Assembly: GCA_005239175.1 (NCBI GenBank)
Contig: ML241294.1
Location: forward strand, 310,001-374,000
Reading direction: 5' to 3'
Origin: a halophilic archaeon SHRA6
GTDB taxonomy: Archaea > Halobacteriota > Halobacteria > Halobacteriales > Haloferacaceae
Length of the DNA: 64,000 bases
In this document: positions 44,406-53,773 of the stretch, in pieces
Position numbering within the stretch: position 1 is the stretch's first letter
Layout: the number at the start of each line of letters is the position of its first letter
Notes under the pieces: generated by a model
What the model saw: the letters and a program-made list of their open reading frames with translations, nothing else
What the model was told of the DNA's origin: nothing
Database searches by the model: none
Program-made: the position numbers and the translations under genes

Positions 44406-46787
44406 CTACTCTGACGGCGGCGTTCCTCCCGTACGGACAAACAGCGGCGAGACGACTGTTGGGTCCTCGACTGACGTTTCGAACGTCGACAGTGTGTCCG
44501 AGAGGACGCCCGATTGGGCCGACAACGTCGATGCCGATCGCGAGACAGTGTGAAGCTCGCTCACTTGTTTGTCTGCAAGGGCATCTACGACGCGGGCCTC
44601 CGCACTGGTTTCCCTGGCGATCGATGCCGCCTCTGCGACCATCGAAACCACCTCATCGGTCGATTCGGCCTGTTGCTTCGTCGACGCAGAGATCGCCTGG
44701 ACGCCGTCGTTCGTCTCCTGGGCGTAGTCGTCGATCCGCTCAAGTGCGCTGACGGCGTCGGCGACGCGATCGCTGACCGCGTCTATCCGCTCGCTTGTTC
44801 GTTCGACCTCGTGGACGGATCGCCCTGTTTGCTCGCTGATTCGATCGAGTCGGGTTTCGATCTCCTCGGCGACTGCCTTCGTGTCTCTCGAGAGGGATTT
44901 GATCTCGTTGACCACGAAGTCGAATCCCTCAGCGTTCGCCGTTGACCCGTCCGTTGATCGAGATGCCTCGATCGTCGTATCCAGCGCGAGCATATTGGTC
45001 TGGTCGGCGATCTCACCGATCCGATCGATGAGTTCGTCGACTTGTTCGACCTCTGATTGCAACGCGGTGATTTCTGCGACGGCCTGCTCGGAGGAGGTTT
45101 CGACCTCGTCCATCCCGTCGATCGCGTTCGCCGCGGCATCCCGACCTGTTTCGCCTGCGTCGGCGGTCTGAGCGGCGAGCGTGGCAACCTCGTCAGTGGA
45201 GGCAGAGATATCTTCTGTCACCGCTGCCAGGTCCGACAGCTCGGTGGTCACCGCCTGTAACAGCTCGTTTTGTGACTGTGCGTCCGCTGCGATCTCACCG
45301 ATCGAATCACTCACTCGTTCGCTTGCGGAGCGAACTGAATCGCTTGAAGCGGTAACGTCCTCGCTCGTCGCAGCCACGTGCTTGGCGAACTCGTTGAGCT
45401 GTGCGACCGTCCGCTCTGTCGTCTGTAGCATCTCGTTGAATTCAGTTGCGATCTGCTCCATCTGCGGTGTGTCAGAAATCTGTGTATCCATCCGAGCTGT
45501 TAGATCTCCGTCTGCGGCTGCGCGCATTACCTGTGCGTAGGTGTCGGCCGTTGCCTGAAGATCGTCGTTGAGCTGTTGGACGTGTTCTCGTTCGGCCTCT
45601 GCGTCAGTTCGGGCCTGTTCGGCCCGCTGGATCTGGGCTGCGAGCGCGTCGCGCATCGATCCGAGCCCGTCGTACAGTCGGCCAAGGTCGTCGATCCGAT
45701 CGCTCTCGAAGCTAACATCCAGGTCGCCGTCTTCCATTCGCTCGGTTTTTTGTTTGAGTTCACTGACCGCTGCCGAGCGGTTTTGGCCCATAATTCCGCC
45801 GACAAGCATGATGAGAAGGATGCCGCCAATGGTGATAATCCGCCCATACAGCTGTACCGTATCAATGAACCCAAAGATGTTCTCCCGAGGTGTGTGGACG
45901 ACAAGATAGAGCCCGTCCAGATCGTCATCGGGGATACGCGCGTACGATGCAACGTATTCCCCACCGACGTCGGTTTGATCGGGGTTCGAGACGGCGATCG
46001 ATCGCTGCAACGAATCAGCCGGGACGCCGAACTCAGTCGTTCCCTGTGCACCGACGATTTCACTGCCGTGTGGATACGCGTCGAAGTACGATTCTCCAGC
46101 AGGGTCTGCGATAACCCGGTTGCTTGTTGGGTCGACAACGTACGATATTGTCCCGTCTGCGTTGATCAATTCGTCTCCGAGCGAGTCAAGACGGGCGGTC
46201 ACGACCAAGAACCGCTCTGAGTTGAGGTACTGGCCTCGATCGTTCGGGATTGGCTTGGCGTACGCGACCACAGGCGTGCCATCATGAGAGATGTACGCCC
46301 CGAGCGATCGAGTCTTTGCAAATTCCAGGGTAGTGGTGTCCTCACGTTCGTCCAGCGGCCTGAGCGACTCCCACGGTTCCTCAACCGCATTGAGATCACG
46401 CGAGACGTCCGAGGAGGTGCTGTACGTTACCTCGCGCTCGCCTACGTCGACGTAGTGGATGTGATTTACCGTTCCTGCGTACTGTACCTTCGTCCGCGAA
46501 AAGTACGCGTCGTCAACATCACCCGCAACGACGACATCAGAGGTGGTGAGTGCGTCCGTAATGAAGTAGTTGCGATCGTGCCAATTGCTCACGTGTCTGG
46601 CCTCCTGTTCGGCGAGCGTGGACTGTTCTGCGTACGCACGGTCTTGGACCTCAGAGGCGAGCTGCTCGGTTCCGAGATGCCCCATTGCGCCGATACAGAG
46701 GCCAATTAGCAACAAAACGAGCATGAACTTCAGCGCGTATCGCTGCCTGATTACGTCGGGGACGACGCGTCGGAACCACTGGGGCAT
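44406..46787 (-). CDS. methyl-accepting chemotaxis protein (transducer) with degenerate tip
   Basis: 793-aa membrane transducer. Layout: membrane helix (about 20-40), extracellular sensor domain of about 270 residues (Cache-like), second helix (IITIGGILLIMLVGGIMG), HAMP region, then a long signalling coiled coil. The conserved signalling tip is divergent: EIADQTNMLALDTTIEASRS where NASIEAARA is usual, and FVVNEIKSLSRDTK where ADEVRxLAExS is usual. Coupling to CheA/CheW may be altered. ATG 46787 (MPQWFRRVVPD) was chosen; an upstream start at 46856 would add a further hydrophobic segment. Confidence 0.88.
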   Translation of the reverse strand: MPQWFRRVVPDVIRQRYALKFMLVLLLIGLCIGAMGHLGTEQLASEVQDRAYAEQSTLAEQEARHVSNWHDRNYFITDALTTSDVVVAGDVDDAYFSRTKVQYAGTVNHIHYVDVGEREVTYSTSSDVSRDLNAVEEPWESLRPLDEREDTTTLEFAKTRSLGAYISHDGTPVVAYAKPIPNDRGQYLNSERFLVVTARLDSLGDELINADGTISYVVDPTSNRVIADPAGESYFDAYPHGSEIVGAQGTTEFGVPADSLQRSIAVSNPDQTDVGGEYVASYARIPDDDLDGLYLVVHTPRENIFGFIDTVQLYGRIITIGGILLIMLVGGIMGQNRSAAVSELKQKTERMEDGDLDVSFESDRIDDLGRLYDGLGSMRDALAAQIQRAEQARTDAEAEREHVQQLNDDLQATADTYAQVMRAAADGDLTARMDTQISDTPQMEQIATEFNEMLQTTERTVAQLNEFAKHVAATSEDVTASSDSVRSASERVSDSIGEIAADAQSQNELLQAVTTELSDLAAVTEDISASTDEVATLAAQTADAGETGRDAAANAIDGMDEVETSSEQAVAEITALQSEVEQVDELIDRIGEIADQTNMLALDTTIEASRSTDGSTANAEGFDFVVNEIKSLSRDTKAVAEEIETRLDRISEQTGRSVHEVERTSERIDAVSDRVADAVSALERIDDYAQETNDGVQAISASTKQQAESTDEVVSMVAEAASIARETSAEARVVDALADKQVSELHTVSRSASTLSAQSGVLSDTLSTFETSVEDPTVVSPLFVRTGGTPPSE

Positions 46788-46868
46788 GCCCACACTAAGC
46801 ACATAGACAATCATTACGATTCCGATCGTTTGATACAGACTGAGCGGGAGGAACAAGCAAGAACAGAC

Positions 46869-47546
46869 ATGGACTTCGATCAGCGATGGCCGTCACTTCG
46901 GTCCGCAGAGACGATTCGTTCGATTGCGATCGTCGCCGCGTGTGTACTCGCGATTGCGATCGGGGGCCGATACGCCGCAGTCCTGCTGCCCGCAGTCGGC
47001 GGCGGCATTGTGCTACTCATAGTAATGAGTATTATTCTATATATGATTGGGTATGTATTTGCGATCGGATATGAATTGGCTCCGCAGACAGGGCTGGACG
47101 GAGTCGTGACCGTACTGAAAACCGGACGTGACACGGTTGTCATCACAGTTGTCGTCGCGGCAGCCCCGATCGGGCTGCTCGCGCTCACTGCCGTGGCGGC
47201 TGCAGACGGGATTCCAACCGGCGGTGGTGCGTCTGTGGCATTTCTTTTAGGATCGACGACGGCGATCGCGACGGTGCTCGCAGCGATGTACGTGATTCCA
47301 GTAATGATCGCGGTCCGGCTTCGAGGGCGATCATTCCGGCACGCACTGGTACTTTCGGAGTCTCGAAACGTGCTTCGAACGACTGGCTATCTGGGATCGT
47401 GGGCGATTGGCTTTGCGGCCGTGGCGCTGGCGGGCTGGTTCGGCTCAATCACCGCTCGATCGCCCGGCGTCGTGGGGGTGCTTTCGGCTGTTGTCGCCGC
47501 GTATTTGTTGCTGGTTGCTGTCCGATCGTGGTCGAGTGAATTTTGA
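46869..47546 (+). CDS. multi-span membrane protein, possibly DUF4013-like
   Basis: 225 aa with about five or six membrane segments (for example IAIVAACVLAIAIGG, GGGIVLLIVMSIILYMIGY, VVAAAPIGLLALTAVA). A short basic loop RLRGRSFRHALVLSES near residue 150 is followed by two more helices; the layout recalls haloarchaeal DUF4013 proteins. ATG 46869 was chosen. It is divergent from the transducer with 81 bp between starts. No function can be assigned. Confidence 0.65.
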   Translation: MDFDQRWPSLRSAETIRSIAIVAACVLAIAIGGRYAAVLLPAVGGGIVLLIVMSIILYMIGYVFAIGYELAPQTGLDGVVTVLKTGRDTVVITVVVAAAPIGLLALTAVAAADGIPTGGGASVAFLLGSTTAIATVLAAMYVIPVMIAVRLRGRSFRHALVLSESRNVLRTTGYLGSWAIGFAAVALAGWFGSITARSPGVVGVLSAVVAAYLLLVAVRSWSSEF

Positions 47547-47652
47547 CACCAGTTTTGTATAGTATCAAATGTTTTACTGACGGCGCTGTTGTCTGTAGCT
47601 CGATGTTGGTAAACGAACAGAGTTCCGGACTGCAGAGCCGAGAGTCACGTTA

Positions 47653-47892
47653 CTATTGCAGCAGCTCAGCGGCCTGTTTGTATTCGAGGAAGCTGTGATC
47701 TTGCATGACTGCGGTCCGCCCGCCGTCGACGAGCAGGTTTGCTCCGGTGATGAACGAAGCGTCGTCGCTCGTCAGAAACGAGACGGTCGAAGCCACGTCC
47801 TGGGGAGTGCCAATGCGGCCCAGCGGGTGCATCGCTTCGACCCGCTCGCGGTCGTCGTCGCTCAGTTCTTCTCGGGTCCTATCGCGAAGCAC
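47653..47892 (-). pseudogene. 3' remnant of an SDR oxidoreductase gene
   Basis: Encodes only the last about 79 residues of a short-chain dehydrogenase ([35 protein letters not shown]). It closely parallels the C terminus of the SDR at 40428 (HPIGRIGQPGDVASA, ASFMTGSSILIDGGRSALME). The cofactor and catalytic domains are absent and the sequence upstream of DRTREEL does not match. The break coincides with the start of the A+T-rich island, so it was probably truncated by that insertion. The gene orientation matches the sugar importer operon beyond the island. Confidence 0.85.
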
Positions 47893-48441
47893 GAAGGAAG
47901 GTGCTGTCAGCTCTAAAACAGTATACTCATTGATATATATGGAACAAAATAGGAATAAAAACCGGATGCAGATGAGCTCATAATTACAATTGTAGTTTCG
48001 TAATGCTTGGGCTCAGATATGGTTTTTATCTGTCTTTACAACCAGCACGCTCATTCGGGAACACAGAATCTCCCTTTAATTTAGCAGCGTTTACAATTAT
48101 TTTTTCACTGCTGTTCAGGAAGGATCGGCTCAGACGGTCTCGAACCGAATATTCGGGTCTCTGTTGCAAAGCGTTGCAAACGTTACTATAGCTTGTTCGA
48201 GGGAATACACCAGTTTGCGGACTTTGTGGTATCACACATGATGGTAGGCATCGGGGTCGATCTCTATTTAGTGATCAAGATAGTAGTCTTGGCTATTCAC
48301 CGCTGGTCATATAATTCGCTTACCAATCGTACGTTGTATGCGAAATTGTAGTGCACGAGCAGCCGCTGACCCAGCAAAGCCCGATGTACTCTGAACATAA
48401 GCCGTCCGTACAGTTGCTGAATTGGGAAGAACTACAGACGA
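47893..48441. other. non-coding island edge
   Basis: 549 bases without a supported gene between the SDR remnant and the island IclR gene. It holds the MITE-like repeat at 48083-48187. The short frames visible in it are formed by that repeat. Confidence 0.6.
48083..48187 (+). repeat. MITE-like repeat, copy A
   Basis: About 105 bp bounded by imperfect terminal inverted repeats (TAGCAGCGTTTACAA at the left, TTGCAAACGTTACTA at the right). The inside shares blocks such as CTCGAACCGAATAT and CACTGCTG with copy B at 57505-57611, which lies in the opposite orientation. It is too short to encode a transposase, so it would have to be mobilised in trans. Confidence 0.7.
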
Positions 48442-49248
48442 TCAGAACTCCTTGGATTGTGTATCCATGTTGATATTGACCTCAATGACATCGGCAGTAT
48501 TCATCACTCTTTTTGGAAGCTCTTTCTGGAATCGGTCCCCTTGCATTCGACTTTTAGGCCCCGAAAGGCTGATCGCACCGAGTACATTACCGTCAGGTCC
48601 GTCAATTGCTGCCCCGATAGCGCGCAGACCATCAACCTCTTCCTCAATGTTGTATGCGTACCCGCGCTCATCAATCTCTGCCAGTTCCTCGAACAGGCGT
48701 GTCTTATTCGTTATCGTGTTTCCCGTCCGTTTGCGGAGACCATGTTGATCAACAATCTCCTCCACGCGTGCGTCAGGGAGACGGTTCAATATCGCTTTTC
48801 CCGCAGCTAGGTGGTGGAGATTGAGAGTTTTTCGCTCCATTTGGTCTGGATAGTTGCTCCCAATTGACTTCTCACCACGTTGCAGATAAAGAACAATACC
48901 GAGGCCGTGACGCTCAGTAATCAACTGTGCGTACTCGCCTGTTGTTTCGACGAGTTTGTCAAGTTCTTTCTTCCCAAATCGATAGAGTAGACTCTCCTGA
49001 CGGACATGTTCACCTATCAAGATAAATCGAGGGCTAAGATTATATTCATTACCATTCTTTACCGCAAAATTATTTTCTCTCAGTGTGGCCAAGTGGTTGT
49101 ACACTCCACCCTTTGAGAGACTGAGGTGGTCCGCCATTTCAGTGACAGTTGCACCGTTGAGATTTTTCAATGAATCAATAACGTCAAGTGTGGTCGTAGA
49201 TGTCTGTAACGTCCGGGGCGAATCCGAGTTGGCCGCTTTTTTTCTCAT
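48442..49248 (-). CDS. IclR family transcriptional regulator (island)
   Basis: 268-aa regulator with a winged helix (ATVTEMADHLSLSKGGVYNHL) and a C-terminal effector domain (LHHLAAGKAILNRLP, GAISLSGPKSRMQGD). It is divergent from the asparaginase-amidase-importer genes and is probably their regulator. An inverted repeat (49290-49318) lies 42-70 nt upstream of its ATG. It is related to, but not a recent copy of, the IclR genes at 29003 and 41435. Confidence 0.9.
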   Translation of the reverse strand: MRKKAANSDSPRTLQTSTTTLDVIDSLKNLNGATVTEMADHLSLSKGGVYNHLATLRENNFAVKNGNEYNLSPRFILIGEHVRQESLLYRFGKKELDKLVETTGEYAQLITERHGLGIVLYLQRGEKSIGSNYPDQMERKTLNLHHLAAGKAILNRLPDARVEEIVDQHGLRKRTGNTITNKTRLFEELAEIDERGYAYNIEEEVDGLRAIGAAIDGPDGNVLGAISLSGPKSRMQGDRFQKELPKRVMNTADVIEVNINMDTQSKEF

Positions 49249-49832
49249 GATGACTCTACAAACCGAATCACTATATCATTTGTGGCCTGCAAACAAATAT
49301 CATGTTTATATTTGTGTGAGTAAGATACATTCAGATGAAAAATATAGAATATAAGGATATTCTGGGGTAATGTGTCACACAGTCGCAAATATGACTATAC
49401 TCTATGCGACACCTGCTCGATCGCCAGAAAAATCGTTTGCAGTGTACAAACGAAAATTTGAGATAGGAAGTGTCCAACACGGTCTGTGAGCCTATCCAGT
49501 ATTTTTTGATCAAAAGAACGATTGATGATCAGCGGTCTGCACGGGAGCAAATCAATGAAAACAGATCAGTTTCGAGATGGCTTCGACACCGTATCATCTA
49601 ATACTAACACGAGAAACCGTAGTTGCAGCTATCGTAGGTTCAAGACTACGTGCAGTACTGCCTTTTCAGAACCATTGAGTTGGCGTCGATGACTCAGTAG
49701 CATTTGTGTTTGCGGGACGTGAACAAAAATACCGAAGAAAGGGTGAAAGAACATACACAAAAGCCCGCCGCTTTGGATTTCAGTGATTACTCCGAAACAA
49801 CTAACACCATATACACGCGTCTTAGACCTTGT
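49249..49832. other. island intergenic region upstream of the asparaginase gene
   Basis: 584 A+T-rich bases between the divergent iclR and asparaginase genes. The inverted repeat at 49290-49318 and the TATA-like ATGATATAG for iclR near 49272-49283 are the only signals seen. A TTG-initiated in-frame extension from 49704 is possible for the asparaginase but shows no homology. Confidence 0.5.
49290..49318. promoter_or_regulatory. inverted repeat upstream of the island iclR gene
   Basis: Arms CAAACAAATAT and ATATTTGTGTG, 10 of 11 positions paired, 7-bp spacer. It lies in the divergent control region and is a candidate IclR operator. Confidence 0.45.
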
Positions 49833-50801
49833 GTGAAAGCAAGCATTCGAATTCTCAGTACTGGTGGTACCATTGCAAGTACCGATAGTGACGAAGGTGC
49901 ACGACCAGAGATCTATGGGTCAGAAATACTCGGAGATGCGACCGAAGCAGAGGAGTATGCATCAATCACCGTAGAAGAAGTAACAAAAATCCCGAGCTTC
50001 GATATGGATTTCAAAACGATGGCGACAATCGTTGAAAAATCACACGAGGCTGCCGAGGAGGGTATCGATGGCGTCGTTGTAACTCATGGCACTGACACCA
50101 TGGAAACGTCTGCGTTCTACGCAGGTCAAACATCTTCAACAGACGTTCCGATCGTGTTCACTGGGGCACAGCGGCGGCCCGACGAGCCCAGTTCGGATGG
50201 GCCTGCGAACCTCATTAACGCTGTCCGTGCGGCATCTCATAACCGGGTCCAAGCGGCTGGTGGCTCCTATGTTGTTTTTAATGATCAGCTTCACGAAGCC
50301 CGTAGCGTAACAAAATTACACACTAGCCGGGTTGGGGCGTTCCAGTCCCCGGACTCTGGACCGGTCGCTTCACTTGACCGCCATCGGATCCAGTTCCATC
50401 ATGAACTGAACTCGGCAGAGCCGAAGTGTGGTCCAATCGTCCCGACCGCAACAGTACGAGTAGTCTCAAGTGGGGTCAGCGTGTCGCGTGACCCGATCGA
50501 TGATGCGATTAAGGCTGGAGTGGATGGACTCATCATCGAAGGGACTGGCCTAGGCAACACGACAAAGGCTATGAGTGAGGGAATCGCCGACGCTATTGAC
50601 TACGAAATCCCCGTTGTTGTGGGATCGCGTTGTCCTGGCGGTTCAACAATACCAGTGTACGGTGGTGATGGTGGCGGTGAGACACTCAGGAAGTACGGAG
50701 TTGGGTTCGCCGATGATCTCTCGGTACAGAAGGCACGAATCAAACTTGCACTTGCTTTATCAGTAACCGACAAACCGCTTGAATGGTTTACCAGGTATTG
50801 A
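49833..50801 (+). CDS. L-asparaginase (type I, archaeal)
   Basis: Hydrolyses L-asparagine to aspartate and ammonia, 322 aa from the chosen GTG. Both catalytic threonine motifs are present: ILSTGGTIAST at residues 7-17 and VVTHGTDTMETSAF. It lacks the extra N-terminal domain of the GatD amidotransferase subunit, so a free asparaginase is more likely. The start is uncertain: GTG 49833 fits where homology begins, while TTG 49704 would add 43 unrelated residues. It is followed after 139 bp by an amidase gene, pointing to use of amides as nitrogen source. Confidence 0.88.
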   Translation: MKASIRILSTGGTIASTDSDEGARPEIYGSEILGDATEAEEYASITVEEVTKIPSFDMDFKTMATIVEKSHEAAEEGIDGVVVTHGTDTMETSAFYAGQTSSTDVPIVFTGAQRRPDEPSSDGPANLINAVRAASHNRVQAAGGSYVVFNDQLHEARSVTKLHTSRVGAFQSPDSGPVASLDRHRIQFHHELNSAEPKCGPIVPTATVRVVSSGVSVSRDPIDDAIKAGVDGLIIEGTGLGNTTKAMSEGIADAIDYEIPVVVGSRCPGGSTIPVYGGDGGGETLRKYGVGFADDLSVQKARIKLALALSVTDKPLEWFTRY

Positions 50802-50940
50802 ACGAGTCTTGAACTAGGGAATCTGGCGTAATTGGTAATTCAGCGCGGTCAGTTCGTAGAGTTATTTGATCATAGTGGTTTCAGTGGTCATAGATCTCGT
50901 TAATAGAAAGAATAATACTCTGTTGAGATATCTACCTGAC

Positions 50941-52437
50941 ATGGGTCTTCAACCACCCTCAAAAGAACAGCTTGCCGAACTTGGTGCAGAACTGTCTCTA
51001 AATCTTACTCGTCAGGAGATTACTGACCATCTGGAACTGATTACCGAGGCGCTCAGTTCCTACGAAACGGTTACAGAATACGGGGATGAAACAGTAGACT
51101 CTGTACCCGAGGACCGAGATAGCGGATATCGTGTGGTCGGAGAGGATCCTTACAATGCCTGGATTACACGCTGTGACATCTCTAAATCTAATGAAGGTAG
51201 ATTAGCTGGCTGGGATATCGCAATTAAAGACAATATCGCTGTTGGTGGCGTGGAAATGACCTGTGGCTCAGCAGTTGTCGAAGGATACACTCCTGCCGCC
51301 GATGCGACCCTCGTTACCCGACTTCTTTTAGCTGGTGGACGGATTGTGGGGAAAACCAATCTCGATGATATGGCGTTTAGTGGGAACGGCCACTCCAGTG
51401 CCTTCGGGCCGACATTGAACCCACACAATAGTGATCACCTGGCAGGAGGGTCTAGTGGTGGAAGCGCAATTGCGGTCGCCACTGGGGAGGTTACGATTGC
51501 TATCGGGAGCGATCAAGGAGGCAGTATCAGGGCTCCAGCATCCTGGTCAGGTGTTGTTGGTCACAAGCCAACCCATGGGCTTGTTCCATATACTGGGTGT
51601 GTTGGAATCGAGAATACCATCGACCATGCAGGACCAATCGGCAGAGATGTTGAGACCGTCGCTGAGACGTTGACGGTGCTGGCCGGAAGCGACCCGCGTG
51701 ACCCACGCCAGCCGGAGACTGTCCCAACATACGATTACGCATCGGAACTTGATGGAAACGTCGAAGACCTCAAAATTGCGGTTCTAGAGGAAGGATTTGA
51801 TCAGCCCGAATGCGATTCAGCAGTGAACGACAGAGTAAGATCAGCACTGGCTGATATTGAAGACGTAGGGGCAACTGTTGAGGACGTTTCAGTACCGATC
51901 CACGACGACGCTTCGGATATCTATTCGGTTTCGCTTGCAGAAGGCTTCTTGGCCGCGTTTCGGGGAGAAGGCCTTGGTCACAATTGGGAGGGATGGTACA
52001 ACACCGACTGGGTAAGGGAATTCGGTCGTCTTCGACGTGAGAAAGGCGGAGAGTTCCCACCGACAGTCAAATTCACACTGCTTCTCGGTGCATACGCGAG
52101 CGACGAGTATCGTTCGGAGTATTATGCAGCAGCAATGAACCTGAGAAGTAGACTTACAAATGAATATAATGCAGTTTTTCAATCATACGATCTCATTGCG
52201 ATGCCTACAACACCGATGACCGCTCACGAATGGAAACCAGATCAGGATACGATCGAGTTCATCGGGGATGCATGGACGAATCTAGCGAACACGAGTGCGT
52301 TCAACATGACTGGCCATCCATCAGTGAGTGTACCTGTTGGCTCGGTCGATGGCCTCCCAGTTGGATTGATGCTTACTGGCCGAGCATTTGACGATGTAAC
52401 TGTACTAAATGCGGCTCACGCAGTTGAAAACCAATAA
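50941..52437 (+). CDS. amidase (amidase signature family)
   Basis: Ser-cisSer-Lys amidohydrolase, 498 aa. The triad is visible as Lys96 (AIKDNIAVGG), Ser171 (AGGSSGGSA) and Ser195 (GSDQGGSIRAPAS). ATG 50941 (MGLQPPSKEQ) was chosen because upstream codons look non-coding. Length and layout fit aliphatic or aryl amidases rather than GatA, whose partner subunits are absent. It lies between asparaginase and the amide/urea-like importer, so it probably hydrolyses an imported amide. Confidence 0.9.
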   Translation: MGLQPPSKEQLAELGAELSLNLTRQEITDHLELITEALSSYETVTEYGDETVDSVPEDRDSGYRVVGEDPYNAWITRCDISKSNEGRLAGWDIAIKDNIAVGGVEMTCGSAVVEGYTPAADATLVTRLLLAGGRIVGKTNLDDMAFSGNGHSSAFGPTLNPHNSDHLAGGSSGGSAIAVATGEVTIAIGSDQGGSIRAPASWSGVVGHKPTHGLVPYTGCVGIENTIDHAGPIGRDVETVAETLTVLAGSDPRDPRQPETVPTYDYASELDGNVEDLKIAVLEEGFDQPECDSAVNDRVRSALADIEDVGATVEDVSVPIHDDASDIYSVSLAEGFLAAFRGEGLGHNWEGWYNTDWVREFGRLRREKGGEFPPTVKFTLLLGAYASDEYRSEYYAAAMNLRSRLTNEYNAVFQSYDLIAMPTTPMTAHEWKPDQDTIEFIGDAWTNLANTSAFNMTGHPSVSVPVGSVDGLPVGLMLTGRAFDDVTVLNAAHAVENQ

Positions 52438-52536
52438 CAAGGTAGACCGATACCAGTTTGCTTAGAACGATTTTCATACAGCTCATCATTTTCATTTTAA
52501 ATATAACTCGCGGCAATAATACCTCCCATGGTGTAT

Positions 52537-52546
52537 ATTTATATAG
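52537..52546 (+). promoter_or_regulatory. TATA box of the island importer operon
   Basis: ATTTATATAG, ending 27 nt before the ATG at 52574, giving the importer its own promoter downstream of the amidase gene. Confidence 0.6.
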
Positions 52547-52573
52547 TGGGGTGTATCACATTGACACAGTCGT

Positions 52574-53764
52574 ATGAGTGATAATCACATCAGTCGGCGT
52601 CGTGTGTTGCAAGCAACAGGTGGCTTAACTGTAACTGGACTCGCGGGCTGTATGAGCAGCAGCGGTAATGAGGTCCTCACTGTCGGAGCGAATCTGCCAT
52701 TGAGTCAGGGATGGGAACCGTACGGAAACACGCAGGTACGAGCGGCAGAGATCGCCATTGAAGAAATCAATGATAATGGTGGATTGGACGGAAAAGAGGT
52801 AGAGCTAGTTGTCGAAGATAATCAGGTCGATCCACAAACGGCTCGCCAGATGGCCGAGCGGCTCGTTTCCGAAAAGAATGCAAATGTCCTCATGGGGCCG
52901 ATCAGTAGCGCGACACGAGTAGCAACCTCATCGGTGCTGGAACGACTACAGGTGCCGTCGTTGTACGCAAGCCAGTACGAAGGGCCGGCGGCAGATGACT
53001 ACTGCAATAAGTGGATGTTCCAACTCGGTGATATCCCATCACAAAAGATTGAACCCCTTATTCCGTGGTTAATTGAGAAACACGGTGAGTCGTTCTACCT
53101 CCTCGGGGACGACTACAGCTGGCCGAAGCAAACAAATGAAGCAGTAAAGCAAGCGGTCGATAACAATGGCGGTGAAGTTCTGGAAGAAGAATACGTTTCA
53201 CTCGATACGACTGACTTCACATCGATTATCCCGCGGATCGAACAAGAAGATCCTGACGTGTTGTTCATGACGGTTACTGGTGGCGGTCCAGCAGCAATAC
53301 AGAATCAGATGCAGGAACAAGGAGTTCGTGACCAATTTGCGCAGGTTGGACTCGCACACGGACAAGGTGTTATTCAAGGTGCATCACCAGAAGCGACTGA
53401 GGGAGTCTACTCTTGTCACGCGTATTTGGAGGGTATCGAAAACGATGCGAACACCGAATTTATTGAGAAGTACCGTAACGAACATGGGGAAGATGCGCTC
53501 GTTAACTACTTTACTGGACCAGCATACAACGCTATCAAACTTCTCGAAGATGCTGTGGATCGATCTGGCGGGACCTCTCCCGATGAGATCAGAGAGGGCC
53601 TGCAGGGTGCATCTGCAAGCTCTATAATGGGTGAAACGGAAATCGAGTCAGACAATCAGATGACTGTTGGAACGTTCCTCGGACAGGTAAATAGTGAGCA
53701 AAAATATGAAATACTTGAAAGCTTCGACCCTGTCTCTCCAAGTGGTTCGTGCGGCGATATTTAG
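52574..53764 (+). CDS. Liv-type substrate-binding lipoprotein, system 2 (amide/urea-like)
   Basis: 396 aa. A twin-arginine motif (ISRRRVLQATGG) and lipobox AGC near residue 31 precede a type I periplasmic-binding fold. Within it LYASQYEGPAADDYCNKW and the GDDYSWPKQTNEAVKQ region resemble the UrtA/AmiC/FmdD branch that binds urea and short amides. That matches the amidase and asparaginase genes upstream (inference). It has no Gly/Asn linker, unlike the host's other binding proteins. First gene of a five-gene operon. Confidence 0.9.
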   Translation: MSDNHISRRRVLQATGGLTVTGLAGCMSSSGNEVLTVGANLPLSQGWEPYGNTQVRAAEIAIEEINDNGGLDGKEVELVVEDNQVDPQTARQMAERLVSEKNANVLMGPISSATRVATSSVLERLQVPSLYASQYEGPAADDYCNKWMFQLGDIPSQKIEPLIPWLIEKHGESFYLLGDDYSWPKQTNEAVKQAVDNNGGEVLEEEYVSLDTTDFTSIIPRIEQEDPDVLFMTVTGGGPAAIQNQMQEQGVRDQFAQVGLAHGQGVIQGASPEATEGVYSCHAYLEGIENDANTEFIEKYRNEHGEDALVNYFTGPAYNAIKLLEDAVDRSGGTSPDEIREGLQGASASSIMGETEIESDNQMTVGTFLGQVNSEQKYEILESFDPVSPSGSCGDI

Positions 53765-53773
53765 GACAGAATC

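Noticed and set aside
47656-47916. Plus-strand frame over the SDR remnant
   Set aside because: It is the shadow of the minus-strand SDR C terminus, whose homology to the SDR at 40428 is clear.
48003-48191. Short frame giving a 62-aa peptide
   Set aside because: It is formed by the MITE-like repeat; copy B gives an equivalent peptide on the other strand, so this is repeat DNA, not a gene.
49833-50801. Asparaginase as the GatD subunit of a tRNA amidotransferase
   Set aside because: It lacks the extra N-terminal GatD domain and there is no gatE; the catabolic neighbours favour a free asparaginase.
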